Shown here: positions 52,808 to 62,900 of the stretch, one piece after another | How positions within the stretch are numbered: the stretch's first letter is position 1 | Layout of the letters: each line of letters begins with the position of its first letter | Assembly (NCBI GenBank): GCA_029210585.1 | Contig: JARGFP010000019.1 | Span: 32,267 to 96,266 of the forward strand | DNA length: 64,000 bases | Source: Bacteroidales bacterium | Lineage (GTDB): Bacteria > Bacteroidota > Bacteroidia > Bacteroidales > GCA-2748055 | Reading direction: 5' to 3' | Notes under the pieces: generated by a model | What the model was told of the DNA's origin: nothing | Seen by the model: only the letters and a program-made list of their open reading frames with translations | Database searches by the model: none | Position numbers and translations under genes: made by a program

Positions 52808-53159
52808 AAGCAGTCCTGTAAGCCAGGTTCTGTCACCCGATGGTATCGGGCGCCCTATCATTTATCTAAGCGGTCTACCCCCCGGCGCAGGCGGGTCGCC
52901 CTTAAATGCCGGTATACATGACCTTTCACCCTGCAAGCCGGGCAGCTACGACGGTCACCCGCCGTACTGGTGAGCTTTTACCTCACCTTCTCACCCGTTC
53001 TCCCCGGTGGTCCGGAGCGGACTCCTTGTCCATGGGGAGTGGTTATTTTCTTCCCCGGTGCTATACCCTCACGGATATCTGTCTTTCGACAGTGCAGTAC
53101 CCTGTGTTGCCCGGACTTTCCTCCACGACATGAAGCCGCAGCGATAGAGCGGACTGCTT
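52808..53159 (-). ncRNA. rnpB: RNase P RNA (bacterial type A)
   Basis: Catalytic RNA of RNase P, about 352 nt. Conserved regions on the minus strand are GAGGAAAGTCCGGGC near the 5' end and ACAGAACCTGGCTTACAGG near the 3' end. The terminal helix P1 is formed by AAGCAGTCC (53159-53151) and GGACTGCTT (52816-52808), nine perfect pairs, which fixes both ends. An upstream -7 element places transcription start at the first base of P1. The adjacent terminator closes the gene. Confidence 0.97.
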
Positions 53160-53163
53160 GGTG

Positions 53164-53171
53164 CAAAGTTA
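53164..53171 (-). promoter_or_regulatory. -7 element of rnpB
   Basis: Minus-strand TAACTTTG, five bases before A53159, the first base of helix P1. The -33 region has no clear TTG. The 53172-53245 gap has no other feature. Confidence 0.65.
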
Positions 53172-53245
53172 GTAAGAATCCGGATGCACTGCACATTCCA
53201 GGTTACAATAATCGTACCCGGCTTCGTGTGATCATATGTCGGTTT

Positions 53246-54586
53246 TTATAAGATGTCCGGAAGTCTCCATGGAGCGCGGTATTGCGGAACGATATAGCTG
53301 TTTGCACGTTCAGAATTCGAAAACCGGTTGTTGCGGTCGTCCCACACCAGGTAGGGTTCGCCGATCCGGGCAGAGATATTTGCCACATGTACATGCAGGG
53401 CAGCGACGCGTCCCACTTCAGGCGGACAGGCAGGAGTTTTCCTTGATTTGACACAATCGATGAAATTGCGTACATGTTCGGCATGTGTTTCACCGCCTTT
53501 GTTGAATTCCTTTGCCTCTGTCATGAACTCCTTCTTATCGCCATCCCATTCCGGAATGACCCTGTATCCGCTGCGGTCGGCCTTGATGGTTCCCCGGTCG
53601 CCAATAAAGGAGATGCCATACAGATTATCGTAGGGACCTTCCTGGACGCCTGCGGTCATATCATAGTTGATTACAAAGTCTTTCGTGGGGAACATCACAT
53701 TCATGGTGTCGAAGGTGTCGCGGGACTTTTCAAACCCGCTGTTATTTGTTGCGAATGTCATGACTTCAGTCGGTGCCTTCACCTGGTTTTTCACCCAGAG
53801 TCCCATATCGATCAGGTGCACACCCCAGTCGGAAAACATCCCACCACCATAGTTCCAGTAGTGTCTCCACGAGCCATGAAAATGGTTTCTGTTGAAGGGT
53901 CTGCTGGGAGCCGGACCGAGCCACATATCATAGTCCACGCCATCGGGAACAGGCTCATCCATTACCGGGGTGGCCCCCAGCCCGTAATTGAAATTGGCCC
54001 AGATGTTCACTTTGCGCAAGGGTCCGATCGTCCCGGACCTGACCATGGACATGGTTTCGCGGAACACGTTGCTGCTCCGTTGTTGCTGTCCCACCTGCAC
54101 CACGCGGTCGTAGTAGCTCGCTGCAGCGGTCATAATGTTGCATTCTTCGATGGTATTTGCCATCGGTTTTTCCACGTATACATCTTTGCCGGCAGCAGCA
54201 GCATCAACCATATTCAGGCAGTGCCAGTGGTCGGGTGTGCCGATAATAACCGCATCAATGTCTTTCTGCCCCAGCATTTTCCTGTAGTCAGAATAGCGTT
54301 TTGGCTCATCTCCGTAAGTCTTCCTTACTTCGGTAACACGTTCCTGTAAAAGTCCGGAATCCACGTCGCACATGGCCACACAATTCACATCGTCGTTGTC
54401 CAGGTGGTGTTTCAGGATCCCGAATCCCATGTTCCTGCAGCCGATCAGTGCCACGTTCACCTGGTCGCTGGGGGCAGGCTTTCCGAAAACAACGGATGCA
54501 GGAAAGACTGAAAAAGTGCCAACGGCGGCAGTGGCGGCAGTGGATTTCCTGATGAAATCCCGTCTCGAGTGTCGTTCAGTTTTCAT
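53246..54586 (-). CDS. Tat-exported Gfo/Idh/MocA family oxidoreductase
   Basis: 446 aa from ATG 54586, chosen because it begins with a twin-arginine signal MKTERHSRRDFIRKSTAATAAV; the frame upstream to 54706 is not conserved. NAD(P)-binding Rossmann domain follows (VNVALIGCRNMGFG, CDVDSG, GTPDHWHC, and EKPMANT with the catalytic-site Lys), then the substrate domain (HWRHYWNYGGGMFSDWGVHLIDMG). Such exported GFO proteins are common in Bacteroidota and act on sugars or glycan-derived substrates; the exact substrate is unknown. It is monocistronic. Confidence 0.9.
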   Translation of the reverse strand: MKTERHSRRDFIRKSTAATAAVGTFSVFPASVVFGKPAPSDQVNVALIGCRNMGFGILKHHLDNDDVNCVAMCDVDSGLLQERVTEVRKTYGDEPKRYSDYRKMLGQKDIDAVIIGTPDHWHCLNMVDAAAAGKDVYVEKPMANTIEECNIMTAAASYYDRVVQVGQQQRSSNVFRETMSMVRSGTIGPLRKVNIWANFNYGLGATPVMDEPVPDGVDYDMWLGPAPSRPFNRNHFHGSWRHYWNYGGGMFSDWGVHLIDMGLWVKNQVKAPTEVMTFATNNSGFEKSRDTFDTMNVMFPTKDFVINYDMTAGVQEGPYDNLYGISFIGDRGTIKADRSGYRVIPEWDGDKKEFMTEAKEFNKGGETHAEHVRNFIDCVKSRKTPACPPEVGRVAALHVHVANISARIGEPYLVWDDRNNRFSNSERANSYIVPQYRAPWRLPDIL

Positions 54587-54785
54587 AGGTTTGGCGTTTG
54601 GTTGGTAATTTGAGTTGGCATTTGCCGGTACTGTGGGTTGAAAATAGTGAATTCTGCCAAGAAAGTGAAATCGGCAGGAAGATAAGTACGGCACACACCT
54701 GCTCACTACAGAAAGGTGTATGCAACCGTAATGTTCAAGATATGAGACCCGGCGTCTGTAAATATAGGGGTAAGCAAAGTGCCGG

Positions 54786-55841
54786 TCACCTGATCAGTAC
54801 CATGGTGGCACCAAAGCCATATTCCTTGAATGAGGCATCCTGGTACTTTACCCTGCTGTATTCCCTGTCGAGAATGCGGCGCAGTTCGTGCTTCAGTTTG
54901 CCGTTGCCCACGCCGTGAATAAAAACAATACGCCCGGTCTTGTGCAGGATCGCGCTTTCCAGTGCGGTGCGGAAGCGGGATAGCTGTATCTCCAAAATTT
55001 CCGCGTTGTCCATATGGGTATGGTTATCCACAAGGTGCTGGATGTGCAGGTCCACTTCTTCGATGCCGGAGCCGGTCGACTGGGGGACGATCTTTGCAGC
55101 CGGCCGTTCAGGTTGTACATCACCTTTTTCATACATCGCTTTTTTCAGTGCTTCGGTATCAATCTCCATTTTTGGAGGTTCGGGTCGTTTTCGCCAGTCG
55201 TGCAGTGTATGAAGTATGGCTTTCTCCAGGAAATAATCGCTTTCCTGGCGGTGCCCTGCATCATACATTTCAGTTGCGTTTACCCTGATCAGCACATCCA
55301 GGGGGGGCATGTGATGAAAAAAGCCGGCATTAAAAAAAATCCCCTGGATGCGAAAGTACTCTTCATCGTTGATGTTTCCCGGCCTGTAGCCTCCCAGCCT
55401 GATTTTGACCCCGGCCTCCAGGGTACCTTCATGGAACAGGACCAGTTCGCCTTCCTGCTGACGTGAGATGGTATACTTGAGGTGATAGGAAGAACTGTTG
55501 ATCAGGAAGGCATCGAAATCGGCACTGCTCTCATCCGGCAGGAATGCGAGCAATACCTCTTCGTCTTCGATCCGTTCGGGACCGGGGTCCTCGAGGATTT
55601 GTTCACTGAATGAACTCTTTTCCTTTTTGCTGCTGACTTCTTCCTGGATATGACCGGTTTCTTCCTCTTCGTTGTCATTGTCATAACGCCCGGCATCCAC
55701 CACAAGGTCTTTGATCATCCACGGTACCTCAAATCCATCGTCTACCAGGACCAGTGCTGTTTTCGGATCAACGATGCGCGTCACCTCACCTGATCCTGTG
55801 TCATTCAGAAATTTTACCCGGTCCCCTACTTTGATTTTCAT
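54786..55841 (-). CDS. DUF2027 / Smr-domain protein
   Basis: 351 aa. N-terminal KOW/SH3-like segment (MKIKVGDRVKFLNDTGSGEVTRI), an acidic stretch rich in Asp/Glu and Lys (about 52-85), a beta-sandwich DUF2027 region (about 90-210) and a C-terminal Smr domain (about 265-351: VDLHIQHLVDNH and FIHGVGNGKLKHELRR, both Smr motifs). Smr domains act as nucleases in MutS2. No MutS part is present here. It is divergent from queA, and a TAnnTTTG element could not be found in its upstream 100 bp. Confidence 0.85.
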   Translation of the reverse strand: MKIKVGDRVKFLNDTGSGEVTRIVDPKTALVLVDDGFEVPWMIKDLVVDAGRYDNDNEEEETGHIQEEVSSKKEKSSFSEQILEDPGPERIEDEEVLLAFLPDESSADFDAFLINSSSYHLKYTISRQQEGELVLFHEGTLEAGVKIRLGGYRPGNINDEEYFRIQGIFFNAGFFHHMPPLDVLIRVNATEMYDAGHRQESDYFLEKAILHTLHDWRKRPEPPKMEIDTEALKKAMYEKGDVQPERPAAKIVPQSTGSGIEEVDLHIQHLVDNHTHMDNAEILEIQLSRFRTALESAILHKTGRIVFIHGVGNGKLKHELRRILDREYSRVKYQDASFKEYGFGATMVLIR

Positions 55842-55963
55842 GGAATTATAATTTTTTAAACTGTTCGTATTCTGTATATTATTGTCGTATCAGACAGTAT
55901 GTATATTGCTGCAGGCCGAAGATGACCTGTTGCTTTCATGCTGTGCTTTTGTGCAAATTTAGC

Positions 55964-55971
55964 TAATTTTG
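55964..55971 (+). promoter_or_regulatory. -7 element of queA with a near-leaderless start
   Basis: TAATTTTG at 55964-55971; predicted start near 55977, only about 4 nt before the ATG at 55981. Confidence 0.5.
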
Positions 55972-55980
55972 CCACCTTTA

Positions 55981-57198
55981 ATGAAAGAAATGAGGAAACC
56001 GGACAATATACCGATCACAAATTTCGACTACGATCTTCCTGTAGAGCGAATTGCCAAATATCCGTTGGAAGTGCGTGATCGTTCCAGGCTGCTTGTATAC
56101 GACAACGGGAGCATCTCTTCCCATGTTTTCCAGGATGCCCCTTCCCTGCTGCAGAAGGGTGACCAGCTTTACTTCAATGTTACCAGGGTGGTGCAGGCCA
56201 GGCTGATGTTCAGGAAAGCCACCGGGGGACGCATCGAGATTTTTATCCTGGAACCGCATGATCCGGCGGAACACCAGCTGGCCTTCTCTTCCACGGAACC
56301 GGTAACATTCACCTGCCTGGTGGGGAATGCAAAGAAGTGGAAGCAGGGATCATTACGTATGGAGGTCGGTGCGATTGTCCTGGAGGCCACCCAGGTGGAA
56401 AGGCATGATGATACGTTCATCATACGGTTTTCCTGGAATGACCGTGGTATTTCATTCGGGGCAATCCTTGCGCAGGCCGGGTCAACCCCGATCCCGCCCT
56501 ACCTCGACCGGGAGGCAGAGGACCAGGATGCCGTTACCTACCAGACCGTTTATGCGCGACAGGATGGTTCCGTAGCAGCGCCGACAGCCGGTCTGCATTT
56601 TACGGAAAGGGTGCTTGGTGCACTGGATAAGCGCGGTGTGCAGCGGTATGATCTGACGCTGCACGTGGGGGCGGGAACCTTTATACCGGTAAAGGAAGAG
56701 AACGCTGTTGACCATGCCATGCACGACGAGCTGGTTACAGTGGAAAGGGTATTGCTGGAATCTCTGCTGGGTGATCAGCGGATCATCGCCGTGGGGACTA
56801 CTTCCACGCGAACTCTGGAGTCCCTTTACTGGCTGGGAGTCAGGGCGCACGAGGACACCTCCTTTTCATTTGAGCAGCTTTACCTGGATCAGTGGGATGC
56901 ATATCTATCCCGTGGAGAGCTGACATTGGAGGAATCTGTACGTGTGCTCCTGGAACGCATGGAATCTGCCGGGTTGGATACATTTTCATTCCGTACACGC
57001 ATTATGATCACCCCCGGTTATGAATTCAAGGTGATCGACGGATTGTTTACCAACTTCCACCAGCCAAAAAGCACACTGCTGCTGCTGATTGCTGCACTTG
57101 TTGGTGATGACTGGAAAAGGATATATGATTTTGCGCTTGAAAATGGTTACCGGTTTCTGAGCTATGGGGACGGGAGTTTGCTTATCCCAGAGAGATGA
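55981..57198 (+). CDS. queA: S-adenosylmethionine:tRNA ribosyltransferase-isomerase
   Basis: Makes epoxyqueuosine from 7-aminomethyl-deazaguanine in tRNA. 405 aa from ATG 55981 (a second ATG at 55990 is possible). Family motifs: NFDYDLPVERIAKYP, RDRSRLLVYD, DQLYFNVTRVVQARLM, GSVAAPTAGLHFT, LHVGAGTFIPVKEE, AVGTTSTRTLESLYW and FTNFHQPKSTLLLL. Its 3' end overlaps the convergent ltaE by 17 bp. No other queuosine gene is nearby. Confidence 0.94.
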   Translation: MKEMRKPDNIPITNFDYDLPVERIAKYPLEVRDRSRLLVYDNGSISSHVFQDAPSLLQKGDQLYFNVTRVVQARLMFRKATGGRIEIFILEPHDPAEHQLAFSSTEPVTFTCLVGNAKKWKQGSLRMEVGAIVLEATQVERHDDTFIIRFSWNDRGISFGAILAQAGSTPIPPYLDREAEDQDAVTYQTVYARQDGSVAAPTAGLHFTERVLGALDKRGVQRYDLTLHVGAGTFIPVKEENAVDHAMHDELVTVERVLLESLLGDQRIIAVGTTSTRTLESLYWLGVRAHEDTSFSFEQLYLDQWDAYLSRGELTLEESVRVLLERMESAGLDTFSFRTRIMITPGYEFKVIDGLFTNFHQPKSTLLLLIAALVGDDWKRIYDFALENGYRFLSYGDGSLLIPER

Positions 57199-58213
57199 GC
57201 AGTTCCCGGAATTCCTCAATGTCTTTTTCCTGTGTATCGAAGGAGCACATCCAGCGCACTTCGCTGGTGGATTCGTCCCATACATAGAAAAAGAATTTTT
57301 CCTGCAATCTGGGGATTATGGCTGCCGGGATCTTTGCAAACACGGCATTTGCTTCCACCGGGCGGGTTATTTCCACGGAAGGGAGATTCCTGACCGCTTC
57401 ATGGAGTTTTCGAGCCATCCGGTTAGCGTGTGCGGCGTTTTCTTTCCAGAGATCATTTTCCAGGAAGGCCTCGAACTGGGCTGCGATATACCGCATCTTT
57501 GAAGCCAGTTGCATGCCCTGCTTCCTGCGGTATTTGAAGTTCCTGCACAGTTCCCTGTTAAAGAAAACCACGGCTTCGCCATACATCAGTCCGTTCTTGG
57601 TTCCACCGAATGAAAGCACGTCAACTCCTGCCCCGCCGGTCATTTCGTAAAACCCGGTACCGAGTGCCACTGCCGCATTGCTGATCCTTGCTCCATCCAT
57701 GTGCAGCAGTAACCCGTTCTCATGTGCATAACCTGCAATGGTCCGGATCTCATCAACCGTGTAGACGGTCCCGAGTTCAGTAGCCTGCGTAATGGAGATC
57801 ACGGCGGGCTGTGCATGGTGCTCGAAACCAAAACCATGCATGTGTTGCCTGATTAGTTCAACAGTGAGCTTCCCGTCTGGTGTAGGGGTGGTAAGCAGTT
57901 TGCACCCTGTGAATTTCTCCGGAGCCCCGCATTCATCCACGTGTATATGTGCTGTATCTGTGGTGATGATTGCGTTATAGGACTGTGTAACAGAGGAGAG
58001 TCCGAGCACATTGGCAGCGGTACCGATGAAAACGAAAAAGATTTCCGACTCATCCCCGAATATCTTCTTCATTTTCCGTATGACGCGTTGTGTCACCTGG
58101 TCGTCGCCATAGGCGATCTCATGGCCATCATTCACACTTTTCAGTGCATTCAGGACCAGGGGATGTACCCCTGCATTGTTGTCGGATGCAAATCCGCGTT
58201 GTGGAGTGTTCAT
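57182..58213 (-). CDS. ltaE: Low-specificity L-threonine aldolase
   Basis: 343 aa, PLP enzyme splitting threonine to glycine and acetaldehyde. The PLP lysine is in LSFGGTKNGLMYGEAVVFF, with HMDGARISNAAVALG upstream and DNNAGVHP at the N-terminus. It lies 9 bp after the C69 peptidase gene on the same strand, which suggests joint transcription and a shared amino-acid use role. The last 17 bp overlap queA convergently. Confidence 0.92.
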   Translation of the reverse strand: MNTPQRGFASDNNAGVHPLVLNALKSVNDGHEIAYGDDQVTQRVIRKMKKIFGDESEIFFVFIGTAANVLGLSSVTQSYNAIITTDTAHIHVDECGAPEKFTGCKLLTTPTPDGKLTVELIRQHMHGFGFEHHAQPAVISITQATELGTVYTVDEIRTIAGYAHENGLLLHMDGARISNAAVALGTGFYEMTGGAGVDVLSFGGTKNGLMYGEAVVFFNRELCRNFKYRRKQGMQLASKMRYIAAQFEAFLENDLWKENAAHANRMARKLHEAVRNLPSVEITRPVEANAVFAKIPAAIIPRLQEKFFFYVWDESTSEVRWMCSFDTQEKDIEEFRELLISLG

Positions 58214-58222
58214 TGGTACAGG

Positions 58223-59848
58223 TTAAAAAAGTTCGTCATATTTTGTCCAGAGTTCGTCGCCCAGCTGCCAGGCACGGTCTACTACCTTTGTGCCCCAGTG
58301 CATCGTATAACCGGTAAGGTATTCCTGCAGCTCATCGTATTTTTTTGCATTGTGCAGAATGAGTGCTCCATTCTCGAAGGAAGCCTGGTTTTCAAACAGT
58401 TCCAGTTGCCATGGGTCCCACACCGCGCGTACATCCCAGCGCATATCGCCCCAACGTTGCGCAGTGAGTGTGCCCAGGCGGTTAAAGGCCCACCATGCTG
58501 ATTCGGACGTGTACCCATTTGGCCTGCCCGGTGTTTTATAGGATTCCGGCAGATCCGACACCGAACCGTACACCGGGATATAGATGGAGGTAGCCACATT
58601 GTCCTGTGCCAGCCATGCGACACCCCCGATTTCATCGGGAAGCCAGTCGCGGCACTGGATGATCGTGGCATACATGGTATACCACCTGGCAATGGTACGC
58701 TCCCCGCGCCAGCCCCAACCGCCGTTAATATCGAGCAGTTTGTTCATATCGTAGGGCATGTGCGGGTTGGCCAGGGGGGAGATGACCACACGTCCGCTGT
58801 CGTCGGCAACCGTGAGGTTTTTGGTCATGTCGAACGGGGTATGTTCGTAATAATCAGAGAACATTTCCACCAGGTCGGCAAGCGTGATCTTCTCGTCAGG
58901 TTTCACCGAAAAAGGATAATTTTCCGCGTTGGGATCCAGTCCGAGGGAAGGTGCCGCCAGGTCGAAAACGCGCCATTCCCTGCGCCTGGCTGCCAGGGAC
59001 GTCCTGCTTTCAGGGGCATATACATAACAGAAGCGGAAAGGCTCTTCTTCTGACCACCAGCCGTTTTCTTCGGCCACTGAAAAGATATTGTCACTGGCCA
59101 TGAAATAATCCTTGTTACCGGGATCGATCTCTTTGATAGTAGAGGCATTGGCATTCACCGAAATGTGTTCGTCAGGCACCCGCTGCGCTGCCCATACGGC
59201 ACCGGTTTTTCCTTTGCCGGGACCGACGATCTCCAGGTGCCAGACCTCCTTCTTATCTGCGATGGTCAGGCATTCACCGTAATCGTTCCAGCCATATTGC
59301 TCCAGCAGATCTCCTGCAAGCCGGATGGCCTCCCTGGCTGAGCTGGTACGTTCCAGCATCAGTTGACAAAGCCGCTGGCAGTCGATCAGGCCGGAATCGG
59401 ACTGCAGTTCCTCGCGGCCGCCGAAAGTGGATTCGCCGATGGCAAGCTGCTTTTCATTCAGCGAAGGATATGCCGTATTCAGGTACTGGTATGTATGCTT
59501 CACCTGCGGAATTTCACCGATGGGAATATGCTTGTACGTGGGCATTTTGAAACTGTCGCACGCTACCCGTTTGTACATGGTGACGATTTCATTTTTTTTA
59601 TGGTCAGCGGCGGGAATGATATCCATCCACGATCGTGTCCGGTGGCTGTCGTCGGTATGCGAGGTGATCACGGAGCCATCGGCTGTTGCCTGCTTTCCTG
59701 CAGTGATGGAAGTACAACCTTCCGGGTATCCCCCTTCCCAGTCATTTTTTTGGGAATGAATGGTGATGTGAGGTACCAGGAAAAGAAATGCTATTACCAG
59801 GCCCGGTCTGTTTTTGAATAACTTTAACGTGCTGTTGTTCATAATCAT
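58223..59848 (-). CDS. C69 family dipeptidase
   Basis: 541 aa (539 if the ATG at 59842 is used). Signal peptide (about 1-32), then the N-terminal nucleophile region EGGYPEGCTSITAGKQATADGS with C45 as the expected catalytic residue exposed by processing. Other U34/C69 stretches: SWMDIIPA, SGLIDCQRLCQLMLERTSS, GPGKGKTGAVWAAQRVPD and GGWGWRGERTIARWYTMYATI. Exported dipeptide hydrolase; the pairing with ltaE fits peptide and threonine use. Confidence 0.9.
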   Translation of the reverse strand: MIMNNSTLKLFKNRPGLVIAFLFLVPHITIHSQKNDWEGGYPEGCTSITAGKQATADGSVITSHTDDSHRTRSWMDIIPAADHKKNEIVTMYKRVACDSFKMPTYKHIPIGEIPQVKHTYQYLNTAYPSLNEKQLAIGESTFGGREELQSDSGLIDCQRLCQLMLERTSSAREAIRLAGDLLEQYGWNDYGECLTIADKKEVWHLEIVGPGKGKTGAVWAAQRVPDEHISVNANASTIKEIDPGNKDYFMASDNIFSVAEENGWWSEEEPFRFCYVYAPESRTSLAARRREWRVFDLAAPSLGLDPNAENYPFSVKPDEKITLADLVEMFSDYYEHTPFDMTKNLTVADDSGRVVISPLANPHMPYDMNKLLDINGGWGWRGERTIARWYTMYATIIQCRDWLPDEIGGVAWLAQDNVATSIYIPVYGSVSDLPESYKTPGRPNGYTSESAWWAFNRLGTLTAQRWGDMRWDVRAVWDPWQLELFENQASFENGALILHNAKKYDELQEYLTGYTMHWGTKVVDRAWQLGDELWTKYDELF

Positions 59849-59988
59849 AATCGTGACATTATATTTTAGGATTCGTTTTGGTCCAAATTAGTCAACCCAA
59901 TTCAGCGATTCATCAAACCAAGGTAGTTAATTGCTAACCTAACTTTTGTAAAATCGTTTAATATTACGAAACTAACAATAAAAAAATT

Positions 59989-62900
59989 ATGAAAAGATTT
60001 TTACTCCTAACGATTTTTGTCCTTTCAGCATTGGCCATCCGGGCACAGTCACCCCTGGGGTTTAATTACCAGGGCGTTGCCAGGGATGCAGAGGGCAATG
60101 TGCTCGCCGGGGCATCCATGACCATCAGGATCGGGATCATGAGTCATGATGAACTGGTGTGGCAGGAAGACCATTCAGTAGAGACAAATGCCCTGGGTAT
60201 GTTTGCGCTCATAATAGGCGATCAGGCTGCTCCCAAAACAGGTGGCAGCGTCGCTGGTTTTGAAGAAATTCCCTGGGATGCCGGAGCTTTCGAGCTGTCT
60301 GTAAGTGTTGACCCGGGCTCCGGATTCATCGACCTGGGCAGGTCTGACCTGATGTCGGTTCCCTTCGCCCTGTATGCACAGCATAGTCCGCATACAAACC
60401 AGTCACTGGAACTGCTCGGAACGGAACTGGCCATCACGGGAGGAAACAGTGTGGACCTCTCCCCGCTTCAGGATGGTGTGATCGATGCAGATGCAGACCC
60501 GGAGAATGAGATACAGGACCTGACATTCAGCAATGGGATGATCCAGCTCAGCCAGGACCCGGGATCAACGGCCATTGATCTTGACACCAGGATCGGTGAT
60601 TTGAGCGGATGGAAAATACGCAACGATACCGTTTATTCATCACGACCTGTGGCCATCGATTATAAGAATCCTGAGACGCAGGAACCATTGTTTGAAGTTA
60701 AAAATGACCTGGGGAACCCGGTTTTCGCGGTATACAACGACGGTGTGGTGGTCTATGTGGATGAAAGCAAGAAAGGAATCAAGGGTGGATTTGCAGTGGG
60801 AGGATACAACTCCGCGAAGGGAACCATCACCCAGAAATATGCGCACATCACGCCCGACAGTGTCATGTTCTGGGTTCCGGAAACTCCGGATGCCAGAGGG
60901 GTTAAAGGTGGCTTTGCCGTAGGCGGTTACAATACCGGCACCAAGGGACCGGGTGTGAATTTACTGGAGGTAAGCAGCACTCATACCCGGATTCAATTCG
61001 ATACGGCAAATTCCAAAGGTGTCAAGGGCGGTTTTGCAGTCGGGGGCTACAATACCGGTTCGAAGGCAGCACCGGTGAATTTGATGTCGCTGACGCAAAA
61101 AAATTATATGATTGGTGAAAATGCCGGCTGGCTGGTGGATTCACTCGGTGGAAAGAGAAATCTGTTTATTGGATATGAGGCAGGCTACAATACCACGACA
61201 GGCAGTTTCAACTCATTTATCGGCTACCGTTCGGGGTATGCCAATACAGTGGGCAATTACAATTCCTTCGTCGGATACAGGGCGGGGTTGAACGCTGACG
61301 CTTTTTACAATACATTCTTCGGATTCGAAGCGGGATTAAACAACACTTCAGGAAAGAACAATATTGCCATTGGCTACCAGGCAGGATACGGAGGTGAGGA
61401 AGGCATTACCGGGTTGTCGAATATATTTATCGGGCTGAACTCCGGCTTTAGCAATACAACTGGTTCCAGCAACATTTTCATGGGTACTTTATCGGGGACC
61501 AACAACTTGACCGGGCAAAACAATATCTTTATCGGTAATGGCAGCGGCAGCAGGACTGAGAATGGAAATTACAACACCTATATCGGATACCTGAGTGGTG
61601 AAAATGCAGGGAACGGGATAACAAACGATCCCTCCTACAATACGTTCCTGGGGTATCAGACAGGCCGCAACAATGTTTCCGGAGCCTACAATACCTACAT
61701 TGGATACAATGCCGGGTATTCCGGAGCAAATGCTTCCGGAAGCAACAATGTGATGATCGGGGATAATACGGGTTTTGAAAATACCTCGGGGTACTCTAAT
61801 GTTTTTCTTGGTAACAGTGCGGGCCGCAATAATACAACTGGGTTCAGGAATGTATTCATTGGTACCAGTAGTGGATATTCAAATACTACAGGGCAGTATA
61901 ATGCATTTTTAGGTTATTTGAGCGGTGAGAATAATACAACCGGTACCTATAATTCGTTTTTCGGTTACAGAGCAGGCAGAAACAACTCAGAGGGTGACTG
62001 GAATGCATTTTACGGTTTCCAGGCGGGATACTTTAACACATTGGGTGAAAACAATTCATTTTTTGGACCCAACAGTGGCTTTTACAATACCACAGGAAAT
62101 AACAACTCTTTTTTAGGCTATTTTGCAGGATTCAATAATACTACGGGTAATAACAATACTTTTATTGGATACAAGGCTGGTTTCTCGGGTGCTTCTGCTT
62201 CAGGTATTAATAATGTTTTTATCGGTGTTGAAGCCGGTTACAGCAATACTTTAGGCAGCAACAATGTTGGCATAGGCAATCTTGCGGGCCGCAATAATAC
62301 CACAGGCCAGTTCAATGTCTACCTGGGTACAAATGCTGGAAATTCGAATCAGACAGCGAATTACAATACGTTAATAGGATACAGGTCGGGTCAGAATACT
62401 ACAGCAGGTTACAATACAATGGTTGGCTATAACTCAGGGATACTCAATACCAATGGCACCAACCAGGCATTTTACGGATATTCAGCCGGAAGCGCCAATA
62501 CTGGCTCGGGAAATACATTCCTGGGTGCTGAGGCCGGTTACTATAGTGGAGAAGGAAGGGGAAACGTATATATCGGAACGGCAGCAGGGCGTGCATGTGA
62601 AGGCAGCTATAATGTTTTTATTGGGAGATATGCCGGATATAGAGAACCTAGTGCGAATAACAATAAACTTATCATCGAGAACAACTATACCAATTCCGAT
62701 AATGCCAATAATGCACTTATATATGGTGATTTTGGGGCAAAAAACCTGAGATTTAATGCAACGGTTGGAATCAATCGTACTGATTCTGAAAGTTATGGTT
62801 TGGTTGTAGATGGAGGAAGCAGCACCTTGTATTCAATGCTTGTATACAAAGGGGCATATGCCTTTGGCAATGGATTCGTGAGTGCATCTGATATATCATT

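Noticed and set aside
61180..62660. Repeated DNA that looks like a CRISPR or satellite array
   Set aside because: The repeats follow codons of the S74 fibre protein, vary in length, and have no constant spacer structure.
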